Source of the DNA: Allolobophora icterica
Lineage: Eukaryota; Annelida; Clitellata; Crassiclitellata; Lumbricidae
Assembly (NCBI GenBank): GCA_963556255.1
Contig: OY744605.1
Coordinates: forward strand, 6,505,122-6,569,121
DNA: 64,000 nucleotides
Direction: 5' to 3'
Shown here piece by piece: positions 47,229 through 58,600 of this stretch. The position numbers and the translations under genes are program-made. The notes under the pieces are model-generated. The model ran no database searches. It was given only the letters and a program-made list of their open reading frames with translations, and was not told the origin of the DNA. Positions within the stretch are counted from its first letter, which is position 1. The number at the start of each line of letters is the position of its first letter.

Positions 47229-47953
47229 ATGACGATAGGCTCTTTGGATTTGTTCGTTTAACTGCGGGTGACGAATTGAGCAAGAGGGCAAAGTTCGTGC
47301 TGATCACGTGGATCGGAAGCAACATTAGCGCCCTCAAGCGGGCCAAAGTCAGCACGGACAAGTCAACCGTAAAATCCATCCTCCAGGTCGGTTAATAACA
47401 ATCTGTGATATTTAACATTAAGATGCAAGTTAACGGATATTGCTACGTTACTGTCACCTTTGTGCAAGAGTATACTTATATATACACATGCATACATACA
47501 TACATTATACATACATACAGCCAAATACATGAATACAGACATACATGCATATATGCATACATACACACACGTACATACATACACACATACATGGGCCATA
47601 CATACATACAAACAAACAAAGATGCGTAGGCCTGCGTACCGGTGCGTGTGTTCAATGTTGTACATACATCCATACGTGCATACACACATGCATACACATA
47701 CATACATACACACACATACGTACATACATACATAAACATGCATACATGCATACTCACATATATACATACATACATACGTACGTGTGTACATACATGCATA
47801 CTTGCATGCATAACAGTTCTTTCTTCAATCTGTTGATAGAATTTCGCCTTGGAGATTCAAATCAGTGACCTTGTCGAACTGGAAGAGGCGAATATCCGGG
47901 ACGCGTTGAAGAAGGCAGGAGGCGCCCAGTATGGCACCGGGGTTCGCGACTAA
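47229..47953 (+). CDS. COTL1: Coactosin-like protein, last two coding exons (5' part missing)
   Basis: Exon 47229-47386 follows tttctctgacag; its first two bases complete an Asp codon and it reads DDRLFGFVRLTAGDELSKRA, then FVLITWIGSNISALKRAKV and ends at Gln (phase 0, donor GTCGGT, not ideal). Exon 47840-47953 follows gttgatag and reads NFALEIQISDLVELEEANIR, then KKAGGAQYGTGVRD and TAA. This matches the second half of human coactosin-like 1, including KR(S/A)KF-LITWIG, part of the actin-binding surface of the ADF-homology fold, and the terminal KKAGGA-Y. The protein binds F-actin without depolymerising it. The first half of the protein is not seen in the window; it may lie in the gap at 45446-45645 or in exons I failed to find. 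The intron carries an (ACAT)n array. Confidence 0.93.
47480..47810 (+). repeat. (ACAT)n microsatellite in coactosin intron
   Basis: Degenerate CATA repeats interrupted at 47590-47660. Confidence 0.95.
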
Positions 47954-48825
47954 GGATGCTTTCATCAACGGCTGCACACGCAAGAAATTCGTTGTTGTAC
48001 AGGTCTATAGGCCTCTGAGCCTAAAGTCCTGTGGGTCTGTAGATGCTGATAGTGGAGCCAAATCCGATAAATAAATTCCAAAGAATGAGACTAAAGACAA
48101 AAAGTTTTAAATTTCTTAAAATTCCCAATTATTTGTTATTAGTTGTTTTGGTAGTAAAAGCGGTAAAACGGTGATATGTTTTTGGATGTTTTTGTGGAAG
48201 CGTGGACCCACATCCGAGCATTCGACTGGGGCACATACACAACCAGAGTAATCCAACGACGGGTAACCCCGTTAACCCCAAGCACTTGTCTCTGTACTCA
48301 TTCACCGACCTTGAAGGGATGGAGGGATGAGTTGGCCCACACGCTCTGGGATGGACTTTGTCCATTCATGCAGTGTACTAACCCAGCCCAGCATTGCTCA
48401 ATTCGCTGTTCTTATCTACTTTTTTAATCTCTATCTACTTTGGTCTGTCAGTACTTTAATTGTAGGCTGATCACTATAGTTGCAATAGTCTGTTGATGTA
48501 TGTAGGATGTTACTTTAATTAGGCTTATAAATAATTGCCGCATGAATATTGTAGGTCAACGTTTTTAGAAAATCCAAACACTTAAGTTTATATGCTGTGT
48601 AGAAATTACGTTTCTATAGCATAGACCTTTTCTTGAACAACTAACTTGGACCTATCATATCTGACAACGCTTCTCATTAGGCACTGATGATGTACGTGTA
48701 GATGTTTAAGCAGTCTATGTACCAAAATGGCTTCATTTTTAGATTATATACATACATAAATATGATCGTATCACAATTGTTATGAATTAATATGTAAATA
48801 TATGCATGCGTGATTGAAAGTCCAG
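47954..48825 (+). other. Coactosin 3' flank, no further gene seen
   Basis: Probably 3' untranslated sequence and spacer. An aataaattcc word at 48069 could serve as a polyadenylation signal. Confidence 0.4.
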
Positions 48826-49015
48826 TGGTCATTGGTTAGCGTACACACCTAGAGTCTGGAGTTCGAGATTTCTGCCAGAGCAGAGTGATGCTTCCAGATT
48901 TCTGCAACGCGTGCGCCACCTAGCGAGAATGAGTTCACTGACCGTACACTGTCGGATGCGAGGGAGAGGGCTGGCCAATAATTGCACAAGTCTACCAGAT
49001 AACTGTGATTCCACT
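48826..49015 (+). mobile_element. Diverged SINE family C copy
   Basis: Keeps tggttagcgtacacacc, gagttcactgaccgtacactgtcgg and a gagagggctggcca end, with an internal duplication of the agatttctgc phrase. Confidence 0.55.
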
Positions 49016-49444
49016 TTTAGCCAAAAACTTGAACAACATCGGGAATATCGTAAAACATTTAAATGTTTAAATCATGAGGAAGTAATTAATGTTAATTACT
49101 ATAGCAGTTCAGTCTGAAATGCAGTTAATCGATTTACATAATTATCCATCATCTCTTGCTCACTTTCGACGTTGCGGAAAATGGTCACTGGTGTTAGGGC
49201 TCCGCCTGGCAGATCCCTGTATAGAAGACCTTAACCGCTCACCCCCAAATCCCCTTGACGACAGTTCGAGGGAGTGGCAGTTGAAATTTCTGAGTATTTC
49301 AGGCGCTGATTCCGCGACCATCTCTTCCTCCTTCTAATCTAGTCTTCTCTCAGCCTCCTTCTTATCCCTCGGCTCATTTACAGGACAAAAAGACAAAACA
49401 CACAGCACAAAACACAGACAAATATTAAACAAAACACAGACAAA

Positions 49445-49897
<453 letters not shown>

Positions 49898-50038
49898 ACC
49901 CCAACGACACAGAGCCACAGTGCAACCGATCGATCCCATCTCGCCAAGGGCGAAATCATCGCCGCCAGCCACAGGTACCTATAGCCTACCGTAGAAACAC
50001 AGTAATATCATGACGATTATTATTACATGTTATGACAG

Positions 50039-50266
50039 CAGGGGCGGATCCGGGGGGCCAATCCGGCCATGGCCCCCCCATTTGAAATGTTTATTTATTT
50101 TTAACATGTGTTTTATGGGCGTTTTATGATGTTTACACAGGGGGCCCCCTCTGTAGGCCGAAGACATTAAAAAGGTTAATGACTAAAAAAAAAGGTCATC
50201 AACTTTTTTGGGAGATGACTAAAAAAAGTTTGGCCCCCTCTGATAGACCTTCTGGATCCGCCCCAG
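50039..50266. mobile_element. hAT-type MITE, 'CAGGGGCGGATCC' family
   Basis: It starts CAGGGGCGGATCCG and ends CTGGATCCGCCCCAG, a common kind of hAT-MITE terminus. The flanks do not show a clear 8-bp duplication. It has internal tggccccc runs in both orientations. Confidence 0.7.
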
Positions 50267-50635
50267 GTACGTAGTATCAATATAGGTGGAACAAAATAAA
50301 ACATTATCCCGCGGAAAAGGTCCTCATTTGTCGGCACCAAACCCACATACATCAAGAAGCTAAATGTTTCAATCTCAGTGGCGCTCAACTGCTCATGGAG
50401 TAATGCAGGTTCTGCGCTTCCGTATTTATCAACTCGAACCCAATGTATCTTCTCATGTCTCGGACCTTCCTCTAGAAGTCTTCCGCTGTATGCTTACTAC
50501 AGATGCCTTGTGGCATTTAGCTCTGGACAGAAACCATTCTCATAATGTCTTAAAATGCACTCAAATATTTCAATGAGTTACATAATCATACGAGCAGCGC
50601 ATTTGTAAGATAACCAATTTCACTTTTATCCCAGA

Positions 50636-51330
50636 AAATGATGGTCACCAAGTCTTCCCCCTTGCCTCCCTTTCCTTCTTCCCTTGTCTTGTTCCTCCCT
50701 TCTCACTTCCCTTCCTCTATACACGAATTTAGTAGACGCTATCCGCAATAGTGCGGGTGAGAGTTAGTCTAGTGGGGCCGGACTGTCAACTGAGAGGTCG
50801 GGGGTTAAAATCCCCGCCAGGGCAGAAAATTTGTTTCGAGGTTCCTACCCCACCTGCGCCCATAGCCACTCAGCTATAATGAGTACACTGACCGTTCACT
50901 ATCAGTGGGAAGACGAGACGGTGAGGGAGGAGTGGCCATCCGCTCTCATAATCTGACTATCTGAGGCTAAGAAAATGAAGTTGCCAACACTTCATACTCG
51001 TGGCTGCCTCCAAGGCTAGCTTAAGAGACTGTTCTTCTCGTTCTATCCGCCATTTTAGGGTCACTCGCAGATTACAAACATGTTTACATTTTGCTTACTA
51101 TCTTGACGACACTGAGACCACGAGAGCGGTTAACAACAGTCGCTTTGCTTGAAATTGCTTCAAACAAACTTAATGATGTGAAGTCGCAAGAAAAATTCAC
51201 GCACGTGGTCAAAAAATGGTGGTCACTGATAGTTACCGGGAACCACTGTCGCGTTACAAAGTTACAGCTATGCCGGTGACCAATCCCTTCTCTCGTCGAC
51301 TGATCTTATTATTTATAGTGTACAGTCAGT
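50636..51330 (-). mobile_element. Dispersed repeat R1, copy 3, split by a SINE
   Basis: The reverse complement matches 9745-10135 in two blocks, 51051-51330 and 50636-50738, separated by the SINE at 50747-51042. Confidence 0.7.
50747..51042 (+). mobile_element. SINE family C, full-length copy with target duplication
   Basis: A-box-like tagtctagtgg, B-box-like gggttaaaatcccc, family body and end gactgttcttctcgtt. It is flanked by CTATCCGC at 50739-50746 and 51043-51050, which defines the ends and proves insertion into R1. Confidence 0.9.
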
Positions 51331-51529
51331 GTACTCGTAATAGCTGAGCAAGTAACTAATTATTAGACAACTGTAGCCAACTGTCGTCAGAGACGTGGTT
51401 TCTAACCCAACTCCAGAAGCGTCAAGACAACAGCCATCCAAACACCAGACAGCCAAAGCACAAGCACTGAAGCACTGCTTGGCCGATCACGCAATCATGT
51501 CTTACCATCTTTCTCTTGCGTGTCCAGAG

Positions 51530-52132
51530 GTAGTCGTCTGAGCCGAAAGATCGAATGAAGGGATCTTCTGAGCCGAAAGACCAGGGTGAGAATTGTCGGG
51601 GGTTTGGGGGGTTTAACCCCCCCCCAGTCTTTCTTAGGACCCAACAGTAAAGTCTTCATTGCACACCCAACTCCACGTAAATCAATGTCTAACCCCCCAG
51701 TCTTTTTTCTACAATTTTCATACTGCGAAAGACAGAATGGGAAGGCAGTCTTCTGAGCCGAAAGACCGAATGGGGCTCCTCTGAGCCGAAAGACCGAATG
51801 GGGAGGCAATCATCTGAACCCAAAGACCGAATGGGGAGGTAATCATCTGAATCCAAAGACCGAATGGGGAGGCAGTCAACTGGGCCGACAGACCGAATGG
51901 GGAGGTAATCATCTGAGCCGAAAGACCGAATGGGGAGGTAATCATCTGAGCTGGAAGACCGAATGGGGAGGTAGTCATCTGAGCCGAAAGACCGAATGGG
52001 TAGGTAATCATTTGAGCCGAAAGACCGAATGGGGAGGTAATCATCTGAACCCAAAGACCGAATGGGGAGGCCTGAGCCTAAAGACCGAATGGGGAGGTAA
52101 TCATCTGAGCCGAAAGACCGAATGGGGAACAC
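51530..52132 (+). repeat. 33-bp minisatellite, about 12-14 units
   Basis: The unit tgagccgaaagaccgaatgg followed by ggaggtaatcatc has a length divisible by three, so all frames of the minus strand stay open over several units (PIRSFGSDDYL-type, SPFGLSAQMIT-type). No start, splice or homology supports a protein. A C/T-rich segment interrupts it at 51590-51720. Confidence 0.9.
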
Positions 52133-52194
52133 CCGACGTCGTCGTACATGTATGAACTTGAAGTTTATCGGAACGTCTCTTAGAGAATGTCATG

Positions 52195-52372
52195 TTAGAA
52201 GAAGAGGAAGAGGAAGAGGAAGAAGAGGAGCAGTCCCTTAAGCTGGCGTGAGAGGCAGCTGTAGGTATGAAGTGTTAGCGACCTCATCTTCCAAGCCTCG
52301 CCCTCGACGTCTCATCTTCCCACAGAATAATTATACGGCCAGTGTACTCGTCATAGCCGAGATGGAGGTTAA
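52195..52372 (-). mobile_element. SINE family C, 3' part
   Basis: Reverse copy starting at an expanded (GAAGAG)n tail and running to tgtactcgtcatagccga; the tRNA-like head is missing. Confidence 0.75.
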
Positions 52373-52754
52373 GGCGAGAGAAAATTTTAAGCTGGTGTGT
52401 GTAGGCTTAAAAATAAAGTGAGACAAGAAACACTGTGGCCCTATCGTCAAGCAAGATTAAATAAAAATGAATTTAACTAAGTGGCCTAGGCCCCTACACC
52501 ATCAAGGTAGGTCTTACCTGTATGAACAAGCCTTTGACCAGACAATTTTTTCTGAAAAGTGTTAACACCTTTGTGACGAATTCGGAATTTCCTTCTTTTC
52601 TTTTGGTCCATCTTCATCGCATAACGGAGAATTGCAGTAGGCCTAGTTCTGTTAAAGTCGCTTTTAGGCTGCTATGCTTTTTGTAATTAAGAAATATAGG
52701 CTAGGAATCAAGCTAATCAAGCAAATCGATCACGAAAATGAATTGCAGTCGACA

Positions 52755-52870
52755 ACAAGAATACCATAAGACAATCAATATCAGCGTTACGTCATCCACA
52801 TATCACGTCATACAATAATACCATAAGACAAAAAAATCAGTGTTACGTCATCCACATATTATCCACGTCA
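52755..52870 (+). repeat. Tandem duplication, about 55 bp, two copies
   Basis: The phrase aataccataagacaa through gttacgtcatccacatat occurs twice in succession. Confidence 0.85.
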
Positions 52871-53107
52871 TTCAGCAACCGAAAAAAATGACGTTTATAA
52901 AATTAATATATGAAAACATTGGATAATGCATATAAATTTTAAATTAGGCCTAATACTTAAGTCAATATCACATATATTTAGATAATATTTCTAGACATAA
53001 ATAAGAAATTAATAATATACATAATAATAACGATTATGATGGGCGATGATGTTAAGAATGATGTTAACGTGGAATGCTGTTAGTTTCGCCAACTCCATCA
53101 GATTGCA

Positions 53108-53140
53108 TAAGTAAGTAAGTAAGTAAGTAAGTAAGTATTT
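53108..53140 (+). repeat. (AAGT)n microsatellite
   Basis: Eight AAGT units, probably the tail of a minus-strand retroposon. Confidence 0.9.
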
Positions 53141-53254
53141 AGGGTCTACGGTTCTTAACTTTGCAAACAAGCCCAAAGAAAATCCTGTATAATTATAGAC
53201 AGCAACAACTACAGCAAAGTAATAACAATAATGATAATGATAATGATGATAATA

Positions 53255-53398
<144 letters not shown>

Positions 53399-53459
53399 TA
53401 GTAGTAGGCCTAGTGGTAGTGATGACGATGATTGTGGTGTTGTGATGAGATAATAACAA

Positions 53460-53562
53460 TAGAAGAAGAGCAGTCCCTTTAGCTCGACTGAGAGGCAGCC
53501 ATGGGTGTGAAAGTGGCCATTCATTAAAGCCTAATGCGGAGGCTTAGAAAATCTAATTGTTA
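53460..53562 (-). mobile_element. SINE family C, 3' fragment
   Basis: Reverse copy of the last 100 bases (agaagaagagcagtcccttt through ggcttagaaaatct). Confidence 0.7.
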
Positions 53563-53977
53563 CGCGTCCCCTACCCACGCTGAGCACATCCTAAGCGCTT
53601 TCTAAAGGCGGAGATCTTCGTGTTTGTCGCGAGATCTCGGGTGACAGAGGAATTCGACGTTCAACATAGGCCCTAGAGCCAATTAAGGGTTCAAATCCAA
53701 AGGAGATCGAATCCTCGCTCCTGCTTCTCTGTGGCAAGGCCTTGATTTACAACTAAGGGGCTCGCTTCGTCTTACCTGGGAGTAATTGAGGGAAATAAGA
53801 AACAGAAGTGCAAGGTGTATTATTTGTCCGTGGTACAAGATCTAACGTGGCGCAGCCAGTCCTCGAATCGAGGACGGTTGACGACAAAACAATATAAGAC
53901 AAGACAAGACAAGACAAGACAAGACAAAGGTTCCAATGTGGACCATAGGGTTGGCGCTCGATCATTTCCTCCACTTG

Positions 53978-54115
53978 GTTCTTAAGACCGGCAATAGACG
54001 AATCCCAGGGTCCTGGACACTGGGTGATCAGTGAATCGCAGGACTTGCCATCTAGCAGACTAGCCTACTCTCGAGCTTTTGCCGGTAGCCTACCAAATAA
54101 TACTGCTTGGTGACA
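53978..54115 (+). mobile_element. Dispersed repeat D, copy 2
   Basis: Shares the ccggcaatagacgaatc and gtcctggacactgggtgatc phrases with 21896-22010. Confidence 0.6.
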
Positions 54116-54209
54116 CATAATATTATATCCGACTCATCACATCTAGAGAGAACCTCAAAATGCACTGAACTGCGAATGCATTCAACCGTGTCACGCAAGT
54201 GTTTGTAGC

Positions 54210-54425
54210 AGCGTCACAGTCGTGTATTCAATTGTTATGTGCCTTGTATTGTCATCACGGAGGTCACAGTTCGAATCCCTGCCGTGGACATATCTATAGA
54301 CGTTTACAAACAGCGTGTCCCACTAGCACCCTCTACCGACCGGATTTGAAATAAGCACTCTAAATGGCTGCACAGTGCATGTCATCTGTGAGAGGGTAGG
54401 ACGGCGATGGAGAGATCTGAAAACT
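54210..54425 (+). mobile_element. Probable tRNA-derived SINE
   Basis: A B-box-like cagttcgaatccctgccgtgg lies at 54266, followed by about 130 bases of non-coding body with the tgcacagtgcatgtcatctg phrase. Confidence 0.5.
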
Positions 54426-54429
54426 TATA

Positions 54430-55550
54430 GTGCAAATTTTAATATTGGGACAATATTAGGCCTCTGTAATTTGGCCTCTGTAATTTGACTGCGATTGAAG
54501 CATAGGGCCTAGGCCTACAAATTTACAACGATAGACTAATTTAAGACCAATACATGATCAGGCTATGCAAGCGCTGTTATGCAAGCGCCTGTTCGATAAT
54601 GGACAGGAACGAATTGTTAGGAATGAACATATTAAACACAAAAAGCTTATTTATGAAAACTTTTGAATTTAACAATAAGTTGCGTAGTTCAGAAGTTGCG
54701 TAGTTCCAAAGTAAATACAGAAAGGTTGTGTATTTCAATAGCGTATACAATAGGCCTACAATAGACCATAGAGGAAGCTTTTATCTGAGAGTCACGATTT
54801 TTTGCAAGAGTGTGTATTGAGAAATTCCACAGCATAAAATGGACAACTGTGTAGTTCAACAATGTTTACAATGGGTCTACTGTAGGCCTATATTGACGAT
54901 TAGACGTGAGTCTTTCAAATTTTTTGCCCCGGGTGTATCCGATTTACGACAGTCACGTGCAGCACTGTGCATTGAGTGTGGCGAGACTTAGGCGAGAGTT
55001 TTCGGCGCTCGAATTCAAATCAAATTTTGTTTTTGACCTCAAAGGTGCGGAACTGGTACGTACTAGGACCTAAAGCTATGAAAAATAACACTTTCTAAGG
55101 ATATCTCTAATTTGTTTAATTTGTTACGATGGTTGCAGTGCTATGTCAGCGACGGATAATGTGGCGATGTTGGTATCACCCACCCTTCTGAAATTGGATG
55201 TCAATGCGGAAATCATCGCCGTCATATTACAAAACTCTTCGGCTTTATTGTAGACAGTATTAGTGTGTTATTCAGGAATCCGTATATTTGTCGTTAATAT
55301 GCTTTTGTCGGTTTTACTACCCTTTTCACTTTTTAACGTTAACGGACTTCTTAAAAGATGACCCACCCTCTTGCGTGGCAACTTTGATTTGTGCTTCATC
55401 AACTTCTGATATCAACAAATTTAATAATTTTAATTTGATTATTTTAATAATTAATGCATTTGCGGTATGTGTAGTTATTCCATTATAACAAAGGGCAGAT
55501 CTATATTAGCATTAAACATAAACAGCGTACTGTATTTGTACTGTATTCAC
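54430..55550. other. Stretch upstream of the anillin-like gene
   Basis: No exon was recognised. Two related stretches (ttgcgtagttcagaagttgcgtagttcc and similar words at 54675-54720 and 54850) form a weak repeat. Upstream exons of the anillin-like gene could lie here unnoticed. Confidence 0.35.
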
Positions 55551-55554
55551 CAAT

Positions 55555-55558
<4 letters not shown>

Positions 55559-55617
<59 letters not shown>
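55559..55617 (+). repeat. (AT)n microsatellite
   Basis: About 58 bases of AT, ending about 50 bases before the first anillin-like exon. Confidence 0.97.
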
Positions 55618-55618
<1 letters not shown>

Positions 55619-55688
55619 CACCTGTTTCACAACAAACTGCACTTGTGTGATGTGTTGTCACATTGTTTCAGAAACACGGTGTCACAAC

Positions 55689-58600
55689 ATGGATGATGAC
55701 AATGCAACTGACTCTGACTTGGCTCTGAACCGCAAACGTGGAGTTGAGCGGCTGATTGACGGTGGCAAACTCCCGGATGCCATCTCAACAGAAGGAAGAG
55801 GTATGATTTATTTTCTGTTCCGTGTAAGCATTGCCTGTACTATATATTTTTGATTTGCTTGTTTATTTCTGTTGTTGTTTTGTTAAAATTTCATAAATTT
55901 ATTTTACATCGCATCATCAGTCCGTGACGCATAAAGTTGGTCTGAGGAGTTCTGGAGGACCTTTTAGTCTTCTGGAAGAAACACCATATTAGTATGCGCT
56001 TCTGGTTACAATCACTTGTTAATTTAAGCACGATGATCAATTGTTTAGAGCGCTCGGCCTGTAACGAGGAGAGTGCGGGTTCAAGCCTCCACTCAGAGGA
56101 GTCGCTCTGTAGGGACCTTGATCAAGTCCTTCACACACAAATTCTCAGCACCATCGACGTTCTGTCATATTGTTCTGTTGTTGTATCGTGCCTTCAGAAG
56201 GACAACATGAAATACAGGACTTTGTATTGTATTGTAGTACCACAAATACAGTTGTAATCGTAATTGCACATTTTATGTAATTGTTTGTTTTGACAGATTC
56301 GCCAACCAAGCGTGTTTGTTTGAGGCAGATGGAGAATGCAGTTAAGCCGGACACTCCTGCAATTCCGAGTGTTAAGTCTCGACTCGTGGTGCTTGATCGC
56401 CAGCTCAGTGCTGCGAATGGTAAAAATTTCTTTAAGTTTACGTTTCTAAATGCACATAATTGGTTCCAACATTGGTCTAGTTCTGAAACATTGGTCTAGT
56501 TCTGAAACATTGGACTAGTTCTGAAACATTGGACTAGTTCTGAAACATTGGTCTAGTTCTGAAACATTGGTCTAGTTCTGAAACATTGGACTAGTTCTGA
56601 AACATTGGACTAGTTCTGAAACATTGGACTTGTTCTGAAACATTGCGCTAGTTCTGAAACATTGAGCTTTAGACTTGTTCTGAAACATGGGAATTGTTCT
56701 GTAACATTGAGCTTTGGAAATTACTAATTCACTGAATGCTTCATCAGAAAATGCAGGATTTCTGGGTGGAACGATGTTAGTGCCTGGGAAATTGTGAGCC
56801 TGCATTCCCTGCAATTAATGATGGTTAAATTCCAGATTTGCTGATAATCCTAATTTCTAACAACCCCGCTTCTTTTGGGTCTAGAATGGACCAAGGGTCA
56901 AACCATCCACAGCCCCAAATCTGAGTTCAAGGATTGCATGTCCTCTGTGCGCCCCCAAAGTCTGCCCTTACTTTGTTTAGAACTTAACATTTCATTTATG
57001 TAGCACTTAACATTTCATTTGTTTGAAAGTCAACATTTCATTTGTGTAGAGCTTAACATTTTGTTTGTTTAGAACTTAACATTTCATTTCAACCGATGCT
57101 TTCTAAAGGATGTAGCAACATGCTCACATTAAGTAATACTCGTGGCTATAAAAAGTGCTACTTAATGTTATAATGCTGAGAGGTGCTGGACTCTTTTATT
57201 AGGTACTTAAAATGCGCTATATAAACACAGATGCATAACTGAAACGAGGATTTATTTTTCAGATGAAAACGCAGACAAAACGCCTCAACCCAACGTCAAC
57301 CTTGCGGCCAAAACTGCAGCGCAGGAAGTGCGATTGTCGCAGAAGGACACTGCAGCATCACGCATCTCTGGATTCGCATCCGAGAACTGGGAAGAGATCG
57401 ATGTCTATAATCTGCGACGAATCAAAAAACCGGTTGACCCAGCGCTACAACCGGTCAGCGAACGAATGGCCAGCTGGCAAAAGAAGGTGGACGCGAGCTC
57501 GACCGAGAAGGGTTCGCCGCTTTCCGATCGAAGGAAGACAGCATGTGAGGGAAAGGTCTGTGGCGTGGAAGAGAAGAACACCGTCCGATCGCGGCTTTCT
57601 ATGTGGGAGCAGAAGGTTTCCGAAGAACAGGAGAGGGCTACGACGCCTGTGGTAGCTCCGCGAAGCTTCCAGGTGATGCGTGAAGCGGGGATCCATGAAA
57701 GCTCGGAAGGAAAAACGGAGATGGATGTGGTGTACGTACGGTCAGGCGATTGCAGAAGGAACGTCGAGGAGGGTGTAAGTAAACTGGCTGATGGACTTAA
57801 ACCAATTTCTTAGATGCATTGACCTGCTAATGCTGTAGAACACTTTTAAAAAGTATTCTCTTCCTGTTGCTTTACCTTGATTACCATATTTATCTTACCT
57901 TATAGATGATGTCGTCCCCACCAGGGCAGACATTTGGTTCGAGATTTCTGCTCCACCGGCACCCCCTAGTCAACTGGACTATAAAGAGTACTCTGACCAT
58001 ACACTGTCGGTGGGAAGATGAGGCAGTGAGGAGAGGACTGGCCACCCGCTCATATGCTGAGGCTAAGAAAATGAAGTCGCTAGCACTTCATACCCATGAC
58101 TGCCTCTCAGGCTAGCTTAGAGGACTGCTCTTCATCTTCTTATGCCAGTACCAAATTCTGCTGTTTGGTGACAGGCATGTTTGCACAAGCAACCTGCCCA
58201 GGGCTGTTACTGGGAGACAGCTCAGTTCACTCAAACCTGCAACTGTTAGGTCGCAGAGTAAGCATGGTACTGTTCATACATTATGAACAGTACCACCGTA
58301 CTTTGTCGTAACAGTAGAAAATGCAGTGGATAGCATCACTGCATTCTCTTTACTGGCATATCTATCAGCTCGTCTCGCTGGGCATGGACTGCGTACACTA
58401 GAAGAAGAATTTGTGTGCCATACTTTATGTTACTATCGATGCCGACTCGTACTAAGGAAAGCCTCTTTATGTTCAGGTTTCACATGAAGTTGCGCCAGCT
58501 CCTAAAACTCTTTCAGTGACCGTTCCATCGCTTGTTACTCCACCAATGCCTGCAGTTCGCAGCAGTATCTACGGACTTATAAAGAAACCATTGACGGCTA

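Noticed and set aside
51530..52132. CRISPR-like regular repeats
   Set aside because: Units are contiguous with no unique spacers, and the genome is eukaryotic; it is a minisatellite.
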